In this document: positions 42,164-52,215 of the stretch, piece by piece
Numbering within the stretch: the first letter of the stretch is position 1
Layout: the number at the start of each line of letters is the position of its first letter
Assembly: GCA_001803205.1 (NCBI GenBank)
Contig: MHBE01000035.1
Location: forward strand, 1 to 64,000
Length of the DNA stretch: 64,000 nucleotides
DNA from: Lentisphaerae bacterium GWF2_38_69
GTDB taxonomy: Bacteria; Verrucomicrobiota; Lentisphaeria; Victivallales; GWF2-38-69
Reading direction: 5' to 3'
Program-made: the position numbers and the translations under genes
Notes under the pieces: model-generated
Seen by the model: the letters and a program-made list of their open reading frames with translations, nothing else
Told to the model about the DNA's origin: nothing
Database searches by the model: none

Positions 42164-43696
42164 TTAAAGATTATTGATCCTGGCGATCATTTTTAAAGCA
42201 TAAATATCACTTTGCTTTGCGACTAAAGCCTGTTTATAAAACTGCAAAGCTTTCGTATAGTCTTTTGCTTTGTAAGCATTATCAGCCGTGTCAATAGCGG
42301 CTTTATAATCATTTTCTGTCTTGACAGCAGACTCCATAAAGGACTTGGCTTTATCCATCTGGCTTGTGGCATATTTATCATCGGGAATATAAGAAAGAGA
42401 TTCATTGTATTTTTTGTAAGCTTTTACCAGATCACCAGCAGAATAAAGTTTATCTGCTTCTCTGATACAATCGTCATATCTCTTTTGAGCAGCAGCGCTC
42501 AGGTTATTAAGTTCAATCTCTTTCTTTAGCAGTTTGCGCTGTTCCTGAATTGCTTTCCCTATATCACCTAACTCCATTTGTTTCTGCTTCCTAAGTTCAT
42601 TCTGTTTCTCTCTTGTTCTTACTTTCAGAGCTTTTTCTACAGGCAGGTTTTCCCAAAGAATCACAAGAAGAGAAGGATAGTCTTTCGCTGCATGAATTTT
42701 CATCTGTTCCGCAAGTATTTTTTTCTCCGAAAAAGAAAGAGTTTTTCTTGACCTGTTAATATTTTTTATTCCGCTCAGATATAAATATTTTTTAATGCCT
42801 GCTATCAGATTTTCATCAGACATGCCTTTGACCCTGTCATTTACTAGCTGAACCATTTTTGTATCAACCGAAGCTCCTTTTATACACTTCCAGTAAGGAA
42901 CGGAAAAATATCTGCCCAGTAATTCCACAATGCCGAGATCCAAAAGGTATTTAACAGCAGAACAGACACCTTCACGATTATTTGCCACAGAATAAAAAGA
43001 CGCGTTATAGTCCATATCAAAAGAATGAATATCCCACCCTTCTCCATCCTCATGAGGAGTAATGTAGTCAGAAACAAATACTCCGGGAAAAAAGGAGTTA
43101 GTTTTATAATCCTTCAAATTCAGCTCAAGAGTAATTTCTGATTGTTCCCCGGTACTTAAAGATGAAGAGTCCTTAGTACTTCCAGCAAGTCTAAATACTT
43201 TGGAAGTAGACTGATTATCTATTCTTTTGAGTTGATTTTCTAAACCTGAAAAACCGCCTGATATAATTACATCGGGGTAAGTTTTTCTCTCTATATCTCC
43301 TGAGGCGTTTTCATTTATACTATTCTGAGGATATGCAGGGATTAGAGTAATTGTATGGTCAAACTTCTTCACAGCATTTGAAATCAATATGCTGACATTA
43401 TTCTGTATTACTTTGTCAGTTAAGGTATCTCCTGTATTCTGGATTTGAATCGAAAGCGGAGCAACATCGTATGCTTCAAGCATTTTTCCAAATGAAAAAA
43501 GCGCATGATTCATATCTGCTTCAAAGTCAAGTTCTGACAGTTTGTCCTTTCTACCTTCACCTCTCAGATTATCTGAACTGTTTTCAGTTGTTCCGCAACT
43601 GCTCAATAACAGGGGCAGAAAAAGCATCAAAATCAAAATTAAAAATGATTTTAAAGAAGCTGTATCAGTGCCTATTAGCATCTTTCTTTTTTTCAT
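42164..43696 (-). CDS. Lipoprotein with C-terminal TPR repeats
   Basis: A 510-residue exported lipoprotein. The signal peptide ends in the lipobox LLSSC near residue 34. Residues 60-290 are a globular domain whose pattern (paired conserved GxITxFD-like ISGGFSGLE, then SDYITPHEDGEGW and REGVCSAVKYLLDLGIVELLGR) faintly recalls CsgG-type outer-membrane assembly lipoproteins. Residues 350-400 are a charged coiled coil, and 405-505 hold TPR-like repeats (KLYSAGDLVKAYKKYNESL, NAYKAKDYTKALQFYKQAL). A scaffold role at the envelope is likely; secretion is a guess. Confidence 0.65.
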   Translation of the reverse strand: MKKRKMLIGTDTASLKSFLILILMLFLPLLLSSCGTTENSSDNLRGEGRKDKLSELDFEADMNHALFSFGKMLEAYDVAPLSIQIQNTGDTLTDKVIQNNVSILISNAVKKFDHTITLIPAYPQNSINENASGDIERKTYPDVIISGGFSGLENQLKRIDNQSTSKVFRLAGSTKDSSSLSTGEQSEITLELNLKDYKTNSFFPGVFVSDYITPHEDGEGWDIHSFDMDYNASFYSVANNREGVCSAVKYLLDLGIVELLGRYFSVPYWKCIKGASVDTKMVQLVNDRVKGMSDENLIAGIKKYLYLSGIKNINRSRKTLSFSEKKILAEQMKIHAAKDYPSLLVILWENLPVEKALKVRTREKQNELRKQKQMELGDIGKAIQEQRKLLKKEIELNNLSAAAQKRYDDCIREADKLYSAGDLVKAYKKYNESLSYIPDDKYATSQMDKAKSFMESAVKTENDYKAAIDTADNAYKAKDYTKALQFYKQALVAKQSDIYALKMIARINNL

Positions 43697-43712
43697 TTAT
43701 GCTTCCCAAAAG

Positions 43713-43735
43713 AAAAAAGAGGGCCGATGCCCTCT
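43713..43735 (-). terminator. Intrinsic terminator after the sugar porter at 43761
   Basis: On the minus strand AGAGGGC, loop ATCG, GCCCTCT, followed by six T. It lies 26 bp after the transporter stop and just before the start of the lipoprotein gene on the same strand. Confidence 0.85.
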
Positions 43736-43760
43736 ATTCTAATAAAATATAAAATTGTTT

Positions 43761-45173
43761 TTAGTGAGTGGTAACTCTCTTTCCTATATCTTTGAGTTTC
43801 ATACCGTTCTTGAGGTTCATTTCTATTTCTTCCAGAGGCACATCCTTGGTCTCAGGAGTAAAGAACTTCATTAGGAATACCCCCAGAACACAGCAGAAAC
43901 CGAAGAGCCAGAAGGTTCCGTCAATTCCGAGGCTGACAAACCAAATCGGAGTGAATGTTCCTATAATAGTATTCATTACCCAGTTAGCTGTAGTGGAAAT
44001 TGTTATACCGAAATCCCTGCCTTCGAGAGGCTGGATTTCAGAACAGAGGATCCAAACGACTGGCCCTAGAGATACTGCAAACCCGAATATAAAGAGCAGA
44101 CAGAATACAAGAAGGACAATCTTATTGGCTGAAGTAAGTACATGTCCGAGTTCCTTCAGATGGAATATGTAGCCTGCAATAGCACAAGAGACTATAAGTA
44201 TGGCCAGACCTCCATACATAAGAGGCTTTCTGCCTAGTTTGTCAACATATTTGATGGCTAAGAGGGTGGTAAGCATGTTAACAAGACCAACAATTACAGT
44301 AGCTACTGAAGGATTTGTAAAACCGGCTTCTCTGAAAATATCACCCGAGTAATACATAAAGGCATTCATACCTGTAAACTGCTGGAGAGTCTGCAGCATA
44401 AAGCCAAGAAATACGACTTTAAGGAAAAAAGGCTTCTTGAGCAGTTCAAAAATACCACCTGTAGATCCATCAATAGATGTCCTGATTTCGTTATATTCGA
44501 AATCTACTTCTTCTTTAGTATTTCTGACTTTCGTTAAAACCTTTTTTGACTCTTCATCTCTACCGACAAGAACAAACCATCTCGGACTTTCCGGAAGAGT
44601 TAATGCTCCGATAAGCATTATTGCAGAAGGAATTACCAATACCAGCATCATAAGCTTCCATGATTCAGTAAACTCAAGTGCAGCATTGGAAAGGAACATG
44701 AGAAAGATCCCAATTGTTATCATCAACTGATACATGGCAATCAAACCGCCTCTCATCTTGTAAGGAGCAATTTCAGCTAGATAGAGAGGTGCTACGAAAG
44801 AGGCAATACCTATAGCTAATCCAAGGATAAATCTTACACCAAGGAAAAAGTGGTAGTTCGGAGAAAGAACGCACACGACAGTGAAAACAGTGAACATAAG
44901 CGCAGCAAGAACCAAACATTTCTTCCTGCCGAATTTTCTAGTAAGAAAACCACTGAACAGAGCTCCTACAGCACAACCGGCAAGAAGAAATCCTGCCACA
45001 TATCCTTCATGTGACGGAAGAACATTAAAATCCTTTACTATAAACTGCAGAGAACCATTGACATAGGCTATATCCAAACCGAACAGCAGCCCTGCCAGTG
45101 CAGCAATTATAGATGTTTTTATTACGACTGAATTCCCTTTTTTTTCAGGGTCAGCAGAACAGCAGCAACCCAT
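43761..45173 (-). CDS. Sugar porter family MFS transporter, Cys-rich N-terminus
   Basis: A 470-residue, 12-span SP-family transporter, clearly related to the one at 26387 but not a close duplicate. Marks are GLLFGLDIAYVNGSL, RKFGRKKC, PLYLAEIAPYKMRGG, PESPRWFVLVGR, QQFTGMNAFMYY, DKLGRKPLM and PETKDVPLEEIE. The ATG at 45173 follows AGGAG; a frame extending to 45251 lacks a site and adds unconserved sequence. The N-terminus begins MGCCCSA: three consecutive Cys at a cytoplasmic tail are unusual and could bind metal or be modified. Confidence 0.9.
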   Translation of the reverse strand: MGCCCSADPEKKGNSVVIKTSIIAALAGLLFGLDIAYVNGSLQFIVKDFNVLPSHEGYVAGFLLAGCAVGALFSGFLTRKFGRKKCLVLAALMFTVFTVVCVLSPNYHFFLGVRFILGLAIGIASFVAPLYLAEIAPYKMRGGLIAMYQLMITIGIFLMFLSNAALEFTESWKLMMLVLVIPSAIMLIGALTLPESPRWFVLVGRDEESKKVLTKVRNTKEEVDFEYNEIRTSIDGSTGGIFELLKKPFFLKVVFLGFMLQTLQQFTGMNAFMYYSGDIFREAGFTNPSVATVIVGLVNMLTTLLAIKYVDKLGRKPLMYGGLAILIVSCAIAGYIFHLKELGHVLTSANKIVLLVFCLLFIFGFAVSLGPVVWILCSEIQPLEGRDFGITISTTANWVMNTIIGTFTPIWFVSLGIDGTFWLFGFCCVLGVFLMKFFTPETKDVPLEEIEMNLKNGMKLKDIGKRVTTH

Positions 45174-45377
45174 ACTCTTTCTCCTTTCTTGATTTATATA
45201 AATTTTATACACGGCATTATAGATTCTATGATATTTTTCAAATCTTATCAATATGAAAAAATTTAAAACAGGCTTATTCCTTCTTTGTTTATCATTCCTT
45301 TCTTCAGCAGTAAGAATAATCCTCTTGCATTCTATGACATATTCATGATTCTATCTATTCATAATGTAGTTAACATG

Positions 45378-46448
45378 TCATTCTGCAGAATCAAATAAAT
45401 AGGGATTTTTAACTATTATACAGTCTGTTATATCCCTCGTTATGCCATGAGTAACTAATTTTCCATCTATCATGCTGTTATAATTCCATGCCATAAATCT
45501 TCGTATTCCTTTGCCCTTCACTTTGAACCTATATGCATAGACACTGCAGTTATTCTGATTCCCCAGCTGTTTATGAATCAGTTCCAAGTCTTTCTTATTC
45601 ATTCCTTTATTCCACTTATTATAATCCTTCATTAATTCATCATTTGGAATTCCAAACATAGATTCAAAATTAGAGCTAAGATGATAATAATGTATTTTGC
45701 CATCTTCGGCTTTTCCTCCGTACCATGTGCAGCAGTCATCCATATTGTCTATATACTTCTGCAATTGACTTTGCGATTGTATGACTTTTATTTCGTCTCT
45801 AAGCATTTTGCTATCTGTAGTAAAATTGACAATTTCAAGCAAGCAATATTTATTCACGCCTTGGATCATAAGAGAGGTATAAACCTTTTTATTTTCACCG
45901 TTAATATTTTTAATTTGTACATCGGGAAGACCAGTTTCAAAGACGGCCTTTATTTGAGGAATTAGAGCGTTTGCTAGTTTTAAGGGAAAAGCATTAGACA
46001 CTTTTAACCCGTTAATTTTTTCTTTTGAGTTTAAAAGTTTAAGAATTTTATCACTGTAATGCTCTATCTTGTATTTATCATTTATGAGAATGACTGTATT
46101 TATAAGCCTGTTAAAAAATAAACTAAAATTTATCTCTTTTATAACATCTGCATTTTGCGGTATATGTACATCTTTCAGACTATGTATATACTCAATAAGT
46201 TCCAGCTTGCTCAATGAATAATACTTAGAATCTTCTTTTCTTATATATTTCGGCAAGTCTGTAAAACTGGAAACAGGTACCTCTAGAACTATAGCGAGAT
46301 GAACGGCTTGCGATTTTGAAGGCACTTTTCTGCCTGTTGCTATATTACTCATGTACTGAGGAGATATTTCCAAACTGTTTGCAAGCTCTGTTAAAGATTT
46401 GCCTTTGTTCTTTTGTAATTCCTTAAATTTCTCATGATAAAACTTCAT
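45378..46448 (-). CDS. XRE-family HTH with PAS domains
   Basis: A 356-residue regulator. Residues 4-60 form the XRE helix-turn-helix (KGKSLTELANSLEISPQYMSNIATGRKVPS). A divergent PAS-like region covers about 105-215 and a second, clearer PAS about 228-345 ending THGITRDIT. No kinase or cyclase domain follows. A transcription factor whose PAS domains sense a ligand or redox state is the simplest reading. It lies upstream of, and on the same strand as, the sugar porter, which it might control. Confidence 0.8.
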   Translation of the reverse strand: MKFYHEKFKELQKNKGKSLTELANSLEISPQYMSNIATGRKVPSKSQAVHLAIVLEVPVSSFTDLPKYIRKEDSKYYSLSKLELIEYIHSLKDVHIPQNADVIKEINFSLFFNRLINTVILINDKYKIEHYSDKILKLLNSKEKINGLKVSNAFPLKLANALIPQIKAVFETGLPDVQIKNINGENKKVYTSLMIQGVNKYCLLEIVNFTTDSKMLRDEIKVIQSQSQLQKYIDNMDDCCTWYGGKAEDGKIHYYHLSSNFESMFGIPNDELMKDYNKWNKGMNKKDLELIHKQLGNQNNCSVYAYRFKVKGKGIRRFMAWNYNSMIDGKLVTHGITRDITDCIIVKNPYLFDSAE

Positions 46449-46666
46449 TATTTTATCCCTTGTCTTAAAAATATATGAAATATAGAATTTATTATATTAT
46501 AGCATAATAAAACCCGACTAATAGCTGATATTTCTTTTGTGTTTATGGTATTTTGGAATCACTTTTTAATAAACATAAACCTAATTCTGCAATTAGCTTA
46601 CCTCTTGTATATATACAAAGGAAAAATTCAGAAGGGAATCTGCAAAGAATTAAATCCGGAGAATAG

Positions 46667-47813
46667 GGAAGAAATTTTATAATATGGAAGTTACCAGGAG
46701 TAAAATTTTCCAATGAACTTGAACTTCCTTTTTGGCATTGGTGCCCACCAGATAATTTCAATAATTGGAATGAATTCAGCAATGAGCTCTTTGCTTTTGT
46801 AGATACCTGCGCCGGAGACCTTGACCCCTCGGCAATTGTTGATAACGGCTCCAAAGCTACTGGCACCTTTCCTTCTGAAAATACACACAATACTAATGAA
46901 CAAACAATGACCGAAGGTGCTACATCTATTATTGGAAGACAGGGGAGAAATGTTAATGAAATCTTCTTAAGCTCTGTTTATGAAACAATCACCAGTGACG
47001 GCAACTGGTACAAATCCAACTATATTGACATGATAAGCGCTATAGGAAGCGCTGCTTCTAAACCAAAACTGCCAAAAGGAACAAAATGGGTAAGTGTCGA
47101 TGAAATATGCAACGCTCTTGGGATTACCGATTCTGCAACCAAAAATAAATAGAGGGGAACCATGGAGAACAATAAATCTTAAAAAATACAATGATTCAGA
47201 AGGAACCGGCACGAATGCAGGAGGAAATGCTTATTCTGACGGCGATGCCAATATTCTCGATCAGATTACCATGAGCGATGATGAGTCTACATATGGCAAA
47301 ATCAACCTCAACAATCAGAACGATTATACTCTCAGAGCACTCTTTGAAAGGATAAGAATAGGTAGTAAAATTAGTGACCCTGGTTCCATTGGATCCACAA
47401 CTCTTATTAACAATGCTCAGGCAGTAGCATTTTCGCAAGCGATAAGAAATTATACCAAAGATCCCGATCATATTCTGAGGACAAGAGCCGAACTTCTGAA
47501 AGTCAGCACTATAGCCGACGCATTAACGACTATGAGCACGCAAACTAATGACAGGAAAAAAGAAGAGATAATCGGAAAATTCATCAACCTCTCAACGGTC
47601 GCTGAAAATTCAATTGAAGCTCAAAACACATTTTACATCATAGCATTAGGTGAAAGTCTCAGGGACAATGCTTTAAATGGAAATAGTTTTCAAGATTTCG
47701 ATGAAAGCAAAGGCGACGAAGTACTGGCGAGCCAGATGCTTTTTGCAAGAGTCAACAAGGCTTCGGATGGAGATACAATGAGGATTTTAGATATTCATTA
47801 TGCCAGCGAATAA
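46667..47813 (+). pseudogene. Decayed pseudopilin-like gene (Verru_Chthon/GspK-like)
   Basis: The plus strand is open from 46667 in one frame to a stop at 47152, then continues in another frame to 47813. The two parts overlap in a way that suggests a single frameshift near 47140-47160; no start or signal segment is seen. The second part contains GKINLNNQNDYTLRALFERI, then a TRAELLKVSTIAD stretch and EEIIGKFINLSTVAENS...FYIIALGESL. This order (INLN, then RAEL, then INL-x-T and a beta strand) is the C-terminal plan of GspK-like or Verru_Chthon cassette minor pseudopilins. 5' truncation plus frameshift make it non-functional unless sequencing error is involved. Confidence 0.5.
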
Positions 47814-47886
47814 AAGCATCTCATATCAGCTCAGCCACCGGCGGAGTTTGAAATTTCCTTGGGAAACTTTTTGAATGTTCAATATC

Positions 47887-47962
47887 CAACAAGGAATATC
47901 CAAATAACGAAGTATATGCATTTCTCATTGTATTTTCGTTGAGAGTTGGGCATTCCTTGTTG
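47887..47962. repeat. Palindromic repeat element
   Basis: CAACAAGGAAT (47887-47897) and ATTCCTTGTTG (47952-47962) are perfect inverse arms, with AACGAA/TTCGTT inside. It resembles dispersed intergenic hairpin elements known from several phyla and fills most of the 172-bp gap. Confidence 0.6.
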
Positions 47963-47985
47963 AGTGTTAGTTCTTCAGTTTCATA

Positions 47986-48312
47986 CTAGGAAGATCTTCC
48001 TTCCAGTTCATCTATTCTCTTTAGCAGGTCGAGGACTACGCCCATGGAATTCCAGCCGATGCCAAGATCATAATGAAGACGGGCAATCTTTTTTATTTCA
48101 GGGACTCTTTCTACATGAATCAGAGGTTCGGGAGAAAAAGTCATAATTTCAATGAGTTCATGAGAAACCAGCCTTTTAAGAATAATTGGTTTTAATCCCG
48201 TGGCATATGCTGCCTGTTCGATGGTTAAATGATCTCCGAAATGGCGGCGGTATTCAGATATTTGAAATGAAAAGCTGTATTTATCCATAATGTTTTTATT
48301 AGGTTTATTCAT
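47986..48312 (-). CDS. cbpM: Chaperone-modulator CbpM-like protein
   Basis: A 108-residue MerR-like protein. HLTIEQAAYATGLKPIILKRLVSHELI is the helix-turn-helix-like part, followed by a helix with ARLHYDLGIGWNSMGVVLDLLKRIDEL, the pattern of CbpM proteins that bind and inhibit the J domain of CbpA. The start at 48312 is preferred because an earlier ATG would overlap cbpA by 41 bp. It follows cbpA directly, the usual arrangement. Confidence 0.82.
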   Translation of the reverse strand: MNKPNKNIMDKYSFSFQISEYRRHFGDHLTIEQAAYATGLKPIILKRLVSHELIEIMTFSPEPLIHVERVPEIKKIARLHYDLGIGWNSMGVVLDLLKRIDELEGRSS

Positions 48313-48319
48313 AAGAATT

Positions 48320-49303
48320 TCAAGAAGGTTTGAAAGTTGATATTTTTGACAGTTCTTCATATAGTTTCTCTTCCTGAGGAGTCAGCGTCTCAGGATTAAC
48401 TATTCTTACAACCAGATGCATATCGCCATATTCCTTATCTTTGCCTCTGGGGAGACCTTTTCCTTTAAGCCTTATATGCTGTCCTGACTGAATCCCCTTA
48501 TCAACTCGTATTGAAGTCCTTCCCGACAGCGTCTTTACAGATATTACACCGCCCAAAGCAGCTTCCCATGGGGAAAGTTTCAAATCAGCTTCAAGATTAT
48601 AACCGTAAACTTTAAATTCAGAATGCTTTCTTAAATGAATTCTTAGATAGAGATCTCCAGGTTCCCCACCATTTATTCCCTGGTCTCCCTTGCCTTTTAG
48701 CCTTATCTTGGATCCTTCAGTAACGCCGGGAGGGATTCTCGCATTAAATTTGCTCTCTATCGGCTGGATTCTGCGATCATGCCCCATCCCCATAACCTGA
48801 TAGGTTATTGTCGCCTCTGTTCCGGAGAAAGCCTCCTCAAGGGAAATTTCAATATCTGCGTCATGATCCTGACCGTCAATTGGATAATTTCCTCTTTCTC
48901 TTCCGGAATGAAAAGATCCGGATCTCCCTGCCGCCTTTCCAAACAAGCTTTCAAAGAAATCACTGAAACCTTCAGAACCCCCAAAATCGTGATACGAATA
49001 AGTATGTGAACCAGGCCCTCTGCTATATTCGTATTGGAAGTTTTCAGCTCCCGGCGGCGGCTGAAAATCCTGTCCGCTTCTATAGTTTTGCCCCAGCTGG
49101 TTATAGCGCTTCCTCTTTTCTGGATCGCTCAACACTTCATACGCTTCGCTTATTTCCTTGAATTTATCTTCAGCGCCTGTCCCCTTGTTTATATCCGGAT
49201 GGTGCTGCCTTGCCAGCTTCCTGTAAGCTTTCTTTATTTCTTCAGGAGAAGCACTTTTGTTAACTCCCAGAGAGGCGTAATAGTCTTTGTATTTTACACT
49301 CAT
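48320..49303 (-). CDS. cbpA: DnaJ-like co-chaperone
   Basis: A 327-residue DnaJ-type protein without zinc-finger region. Residues 5-70 are the J domain with the HPD triad in [15 protein letters not shown] Gly/Phe/Ser-rich linker follows (70-140), then the two beta-barrel substrate-binding domains from about 150 ([63 protein letters not shown]). CbpA co-operates with DnaK and can bind curved DNA in Escherichia coli. Paired with the modulator cbpM. Confidence 0.93.
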   Translation of the reverse strand: MSVKYKDYYASLGVNKSASPEEIKKAYRKLARQHHPDINKGTGAEDKFKEISEAYEVLSDPEKRKRYNQLGQNYRSGQDFQPPPGAENFQYEYSRGPGSHTYSYHDFGGSEGFSDFFESLFGKAAGRSGSFHSGRERGNYPIDGQDHDADIEISLEEAFSGTEATITYQVMGMGHDRRIQPIESKFNARIPPGVTEGSKIRLKGKGDQGINGGEPGDLYLRIHLRKHSEFKVYGYNLEADLKLSPWEAALGGVISVKTLSGRTSIRVDKGIQSGQHIRLKGKGLPRGKDKEYGDMHLVVRIVNPETLTPQEEKLYEELSKISTFKPS

Positions 49304-49492
49304 AATTGCATCTATATTTCAATATTCCTTCGCAACTCCCATTCAGGAGGGCTTTTAGTTCTTATTTGATTCAATTTCCACGAGCTCACGCCCACGGCTT
49401 AAGATTTTATTCTTTTCATAGAACATTTTCAAGTCCTGCCCCCTAAAGAAATTATTATTGATTGAGCTTCAAAAAAAATTGAATATAACTTG

Positions 49493-49520
49493 TTGACATT
49501 TTATATGTTTCCTTTATTCT
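49493..49520 (+). promoter_or_regulatory. Sigma70-type promoter for the NTF2-like gene
   Basis: TTGACA (49493-49498), 16-bp spacer, TATTCT (49515-49520), 59 bp before the ATG at 49580. The -35 box is a perfect match to consensus. Confidence 0.7.
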
Positions 49521-49579
49521 AGATGATAGCCAAGTTAAATTGTTTATATCTTATAAACCAAGACAGGAGATATTGAAAA

Positions 49580-50107
49580 ATGAAGAGGATTCTTACCTTA
49601 GTATTCTTGATGTTTATTAGTTTGGCGCTTGCATCACAAGAGAGTGATAAAGAGGCTTATCTTAAAGACTTGAATGCTTCAAAGGATCATCAATTTAACA
49701 AGAATCAGATTAAATCTTTTGCTTTTTACTGGTTTTCTTTACATGACCGACATGTGGACATAAACGAATCATATGAGTTTTTAGACAAGAATAATCTTTA
49801 TATGGTGTTCCCTGAAATAACTGTCAGGAATCTAAAAGATTATAAAGAGTGGTATGACGGTGTCGGAAAGAACATTAAGAGCAACATCCACTATATTAGC
49901 AGAGTAAATGTTAGTTTTGATGGATCTCATAAGTACATTGTCAAAGTTCTTGTGAACTGGCAGGCGATTGATAAGGATGGCAATTTTTTAGACAAGGATG
50001 TTACACAGGAGTGGACGCTGGTAGATCCCTCATCTGATGAAGTAAAACATCCTCTTGTTGAAAAGTATATTATTTCGAGTTTTAAGGATAAATTTCAACA
50101 AGAATAA
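49580..50107 (+). CDS. Exported NTF2/SnoaL-like protein
   Basis: A 175-residue protein with a signal peptide (MKRILTLVFLMFISLALASQ). The mature part follows the NTF2-like plan: helical start (IKSFAFYWFSLHDRHVDINESYEFL), then strands with IHYISRVNVSF, YIVKVLVNWQAID and VTQEWTLVD. Such alpha+beta barrels bind small ligands or are non-catalytic; no catalytic residues can be assigned. AGGAG precedes the ATG. Single gene with its own promoter, ending 17 bp from the convergent rmuC. Confidence 0.7.
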   Translation: MKRILTLVFLMFISLALASQESDKEAYLKDLNASKDHQFNKNQIKSFAFYWFSLHDRHVDINESYEFLDKNNLYMVFPEITVRNLKDYKEWYDGVGKNIKSNIHYISRVNVSFDGSHKYIVKVLVNWQAIDKDGNFLDKDVTQEWTLVDPSSDEVKHPLVEKYIISSFKDKFQQE

Positions 50108-50124
50108 AAGTACCTGTCTATAAA

Positions 50125-51459
50125 TTAATTTTCCTTTTCGATATCAACGGCCTCTCCTATTAGAGCAGCAGCATCTTCTTTTGATAGCTTCTGAACATTC
50201 TTGAGCTTCTTTTCTATGGCTCTTGAACGGGTTCCGGCTTTCTCTATTGTGTTTGCTGCTTCCTGAAGTTTCTTCTGAGTCTTTTCAAGCACTTCACCAA
50301 AACGGCCAAACTCTGTTTTTACAGCTCCTAGAACTTCCCATACTTCACTTGATCTTTTTTCTATGGCAAGAGTTCTGAATCCCATCTGCAGGCTGCTGAG
50401 GAATGCCACAAGATTGGTCGGCCCTACAACTGTAACCTTGTATTCTCTCTGCAGAGTCTCGAAAAGTCCAGGCCTTCTTAGAACTTCAGCATAAAGTCCT
50501 TCAGTAGGGACAAACATTATGGCAAAATCGGTAGTTACAGGAGGATTGATATATTTTTCTCTTATATCCTTGGCATTCTTTTTTATAGAGTTCTCAAATT
50601 GTTTATAAACATTGTCTATCTCTTTCTGGCTCATATTGGCAATATTTTCATAAGCGTCAAGAAGCCTCTGGTAATCTTCTGTCGGGAATTTCGAGTCAAT
50701 AGGCAAGAGAACTGATTTTTCGTCACTATTCTTGTCAGGCAGTCTGATTACATATTCAACTCTTTCCTGGCTATCTTTTTTAATTGTCGCATTCTGCTGA
50801 TACTGTTCAGGGGATAGAATCTGTTCAAGTATTGCTCCGAGCTGAATTTCTCCCATGGTTCCTCTTGTTTTGACATTTGTCAGAACCTTCTTAAGATCCC
50901 CTACCCCTGAAGCAAGGGTTTGCATTTCTCCCAATCCTTTATGTACCTGTTCCAACCTTTCGCTGATAAGTTTAAAAGATTGATTAAATCTCTTTTCCAG
51001 AGATTCCTGGAGTTTTTCATCAACTACCTTGCGCATTTCATCAAGCTTGAGAGTATTCTCTTCCCTGAGTGTCTGAAGTTTTTTCTCAATAGTCTCTCTG
51101 ATTTCTTTGAGCCTTTCCTCTGTGTCTTTTTTTATCTGTTCCTGTTTTAGCAACAGATCATTAAACTTCTGTTTCTGCAGATCATTGAATTCTTTTACAT
51201 TTTGTGAAAACTTATCTTCAAAGGACTTAAGAGATTTCGTTTGTTCGTCTCTATTGTCTCTGAAAGCTTTCTGACTTTCCTCCCTGTTCCTCGCGGACTC
51301 TTCCCTGAACTGATTATCAGATCTGGAGAGCCAGCCTTCAATTTTGACCAGATAGTTTTTTAATTCTTCCGAAATATCCTTTCTTCTGCTTAACAAAGTA
51401 ACGATAATATTTACAACTATTAAGACTCCAATGATTACCACGGCAACTAGCATTTCCAT
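50125..51459 (-). CDS. rmuC: RmuC family DNA recombination protein
   Basis: A 444-residue protein. One membrane helix (3-24), a long coiled coil (about 30-190, rich in Glu, Lys and Gln), then the conserved RmuC domain (about 190-400) with ILEQILSPEQYQQNA, LLPIDSKFPTEDYQRL, FAIMFVPTEGLYAEVL and VVGPTNLVAFLSSLQMGFRTLAIEKRSSEVW. The domain resembles PD-(D/E)xK nucleases. In Escherichia coli it limits inversions at short repeats, which is of interest given the palindromic repeats in this genome. Confidence 0.95.
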   Translation of the reverse strand: MEMLVAVVIIGVLIVVNIIVTLLSRRKDISEELKNYLVKIEGWLSRSDNQFREESARNREESQKAFRDNRDEQTKSLKSFEDKFSQNVKEFNDLQKQKFNDLLLKQEQIKKDTEERLKEIRETIEKKLQTLREENTLKLDEMRKVVDEKLQESLEKRFNQSFKLISERLEQVHKGLGEMQTLASGVGDLKKVLTNVKTRGTMGEIQLGAILEQILSPEQYQQNATIKKDSQERVEYVIRLPDKNSDEKSVLLPIDSKFPTEDYQRLLDAYENIANMSQKEIDNVYKQFENSIKKNAKDIREKYINPPVTTDFAIMFVPTEGLYAEVLRRPGLFETLQREYKVTVVGPTNLVAFLSSLQMGFRTLAIEKRSSEVWEVLGAVKTEFGRFGEVLEKTQKKLQEAANTIEKAGTRSRAIEKKLKNVQKLSKEDAAALIGEAVDIEKEN

Positions 51460-51625
51460 AAAACTTAAACTCCAAACTTTTTATTTTTTATTATCACTCT
51501 CTGCTATTTACATAACTTATGGAATTTGGCAAGTAAATTTCTCATTTTTCTATATAATTTCGAAAACTCTGAGATTAATATCTCTGTACTGAGAGAAATA
51601 AACTACTAACTTATTTAATAAAGCT

Positions 51626-52147
51626 ATGCAGAACAAGATCAGACTTATAAAAGGCGACATAACGGGACTTAAGGTTGACGCAATAGTAAATGCCGCAAAC
51701 TCTTCTCTTCTGGGCGGCGGAGGAGTAGATGGAGCTATTCATCGTTCAGGAGGCTCTCAGATACTTGAGGAATGCACACGAATAGGCGGCTGCCCGACTG
51801 GGGAAGCCGTTATTACATCAGGAGGAAAGCTTTCTGCTAAATATGTAATACATACAGTAGGGCCGGTTTGGCACGGGGGTAATAGGAATGAACAGCAGCT
51901 CCTGGCAAACTGTTACTCAAACAGTTTAAAATTGGCTGCAGGTAAAAGGATACACACTATTGCCTTCCCGAATATTAGTACAGGGATTTACAGGTTTCCC
52001 AAAGAATTGGCTGCAAAAATAGCATTAGAAACAGTAAATGAATTTCTGTCTGACAATAACTCAATAAAAGAAATAATTTTTGTCTGCTTTGACGACGAGA
52101 ATTATAATATCTACAAAAATCTCATTGAGAATTTAGCCTCATACTAG
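51626..52147 (+). CDS. Macro-domain O-acetyl-ADP-ribose deacetylase
   Basis: A 173-residue single macro domain of the YmdB/MacroD type, which binds ADP-ribose and deacetylates O-acetyl-ADP-ribose or removes mono-ADP-ribose. [36 protein letters not shown] at the start holds the ligand-binding Asp and the glycine-rich loop; [25 protein letters not shown] and [10 protein letters not shown] follow as in the family. Start by ATG with AAAGC only, a weak site. The next 1.2 kb has no gene. Confidence 0.93.
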   Translation: MQNKIRLIKGDITGLKVDAIVNAANSSLLGGGGVDGAIHRSGGSQILEECTRIGGCPTGEAVITSGGKLSAKYVIHTVGPVWHGGNRNEQQLLANCYSNSLKLAAGKRIHTIAFPNISTGIYRFPKELAAKIALETVNEFLSDNNSIKEIIFVCFDDENYNIYKNLIENLASY

Positions 52148-52215
52148 TAGCTGTCAAAAAATAATTTCAAAATATTCAGGATTTTCAATTTGCTAATTTT
52201 TCGATTGCTGGCATC

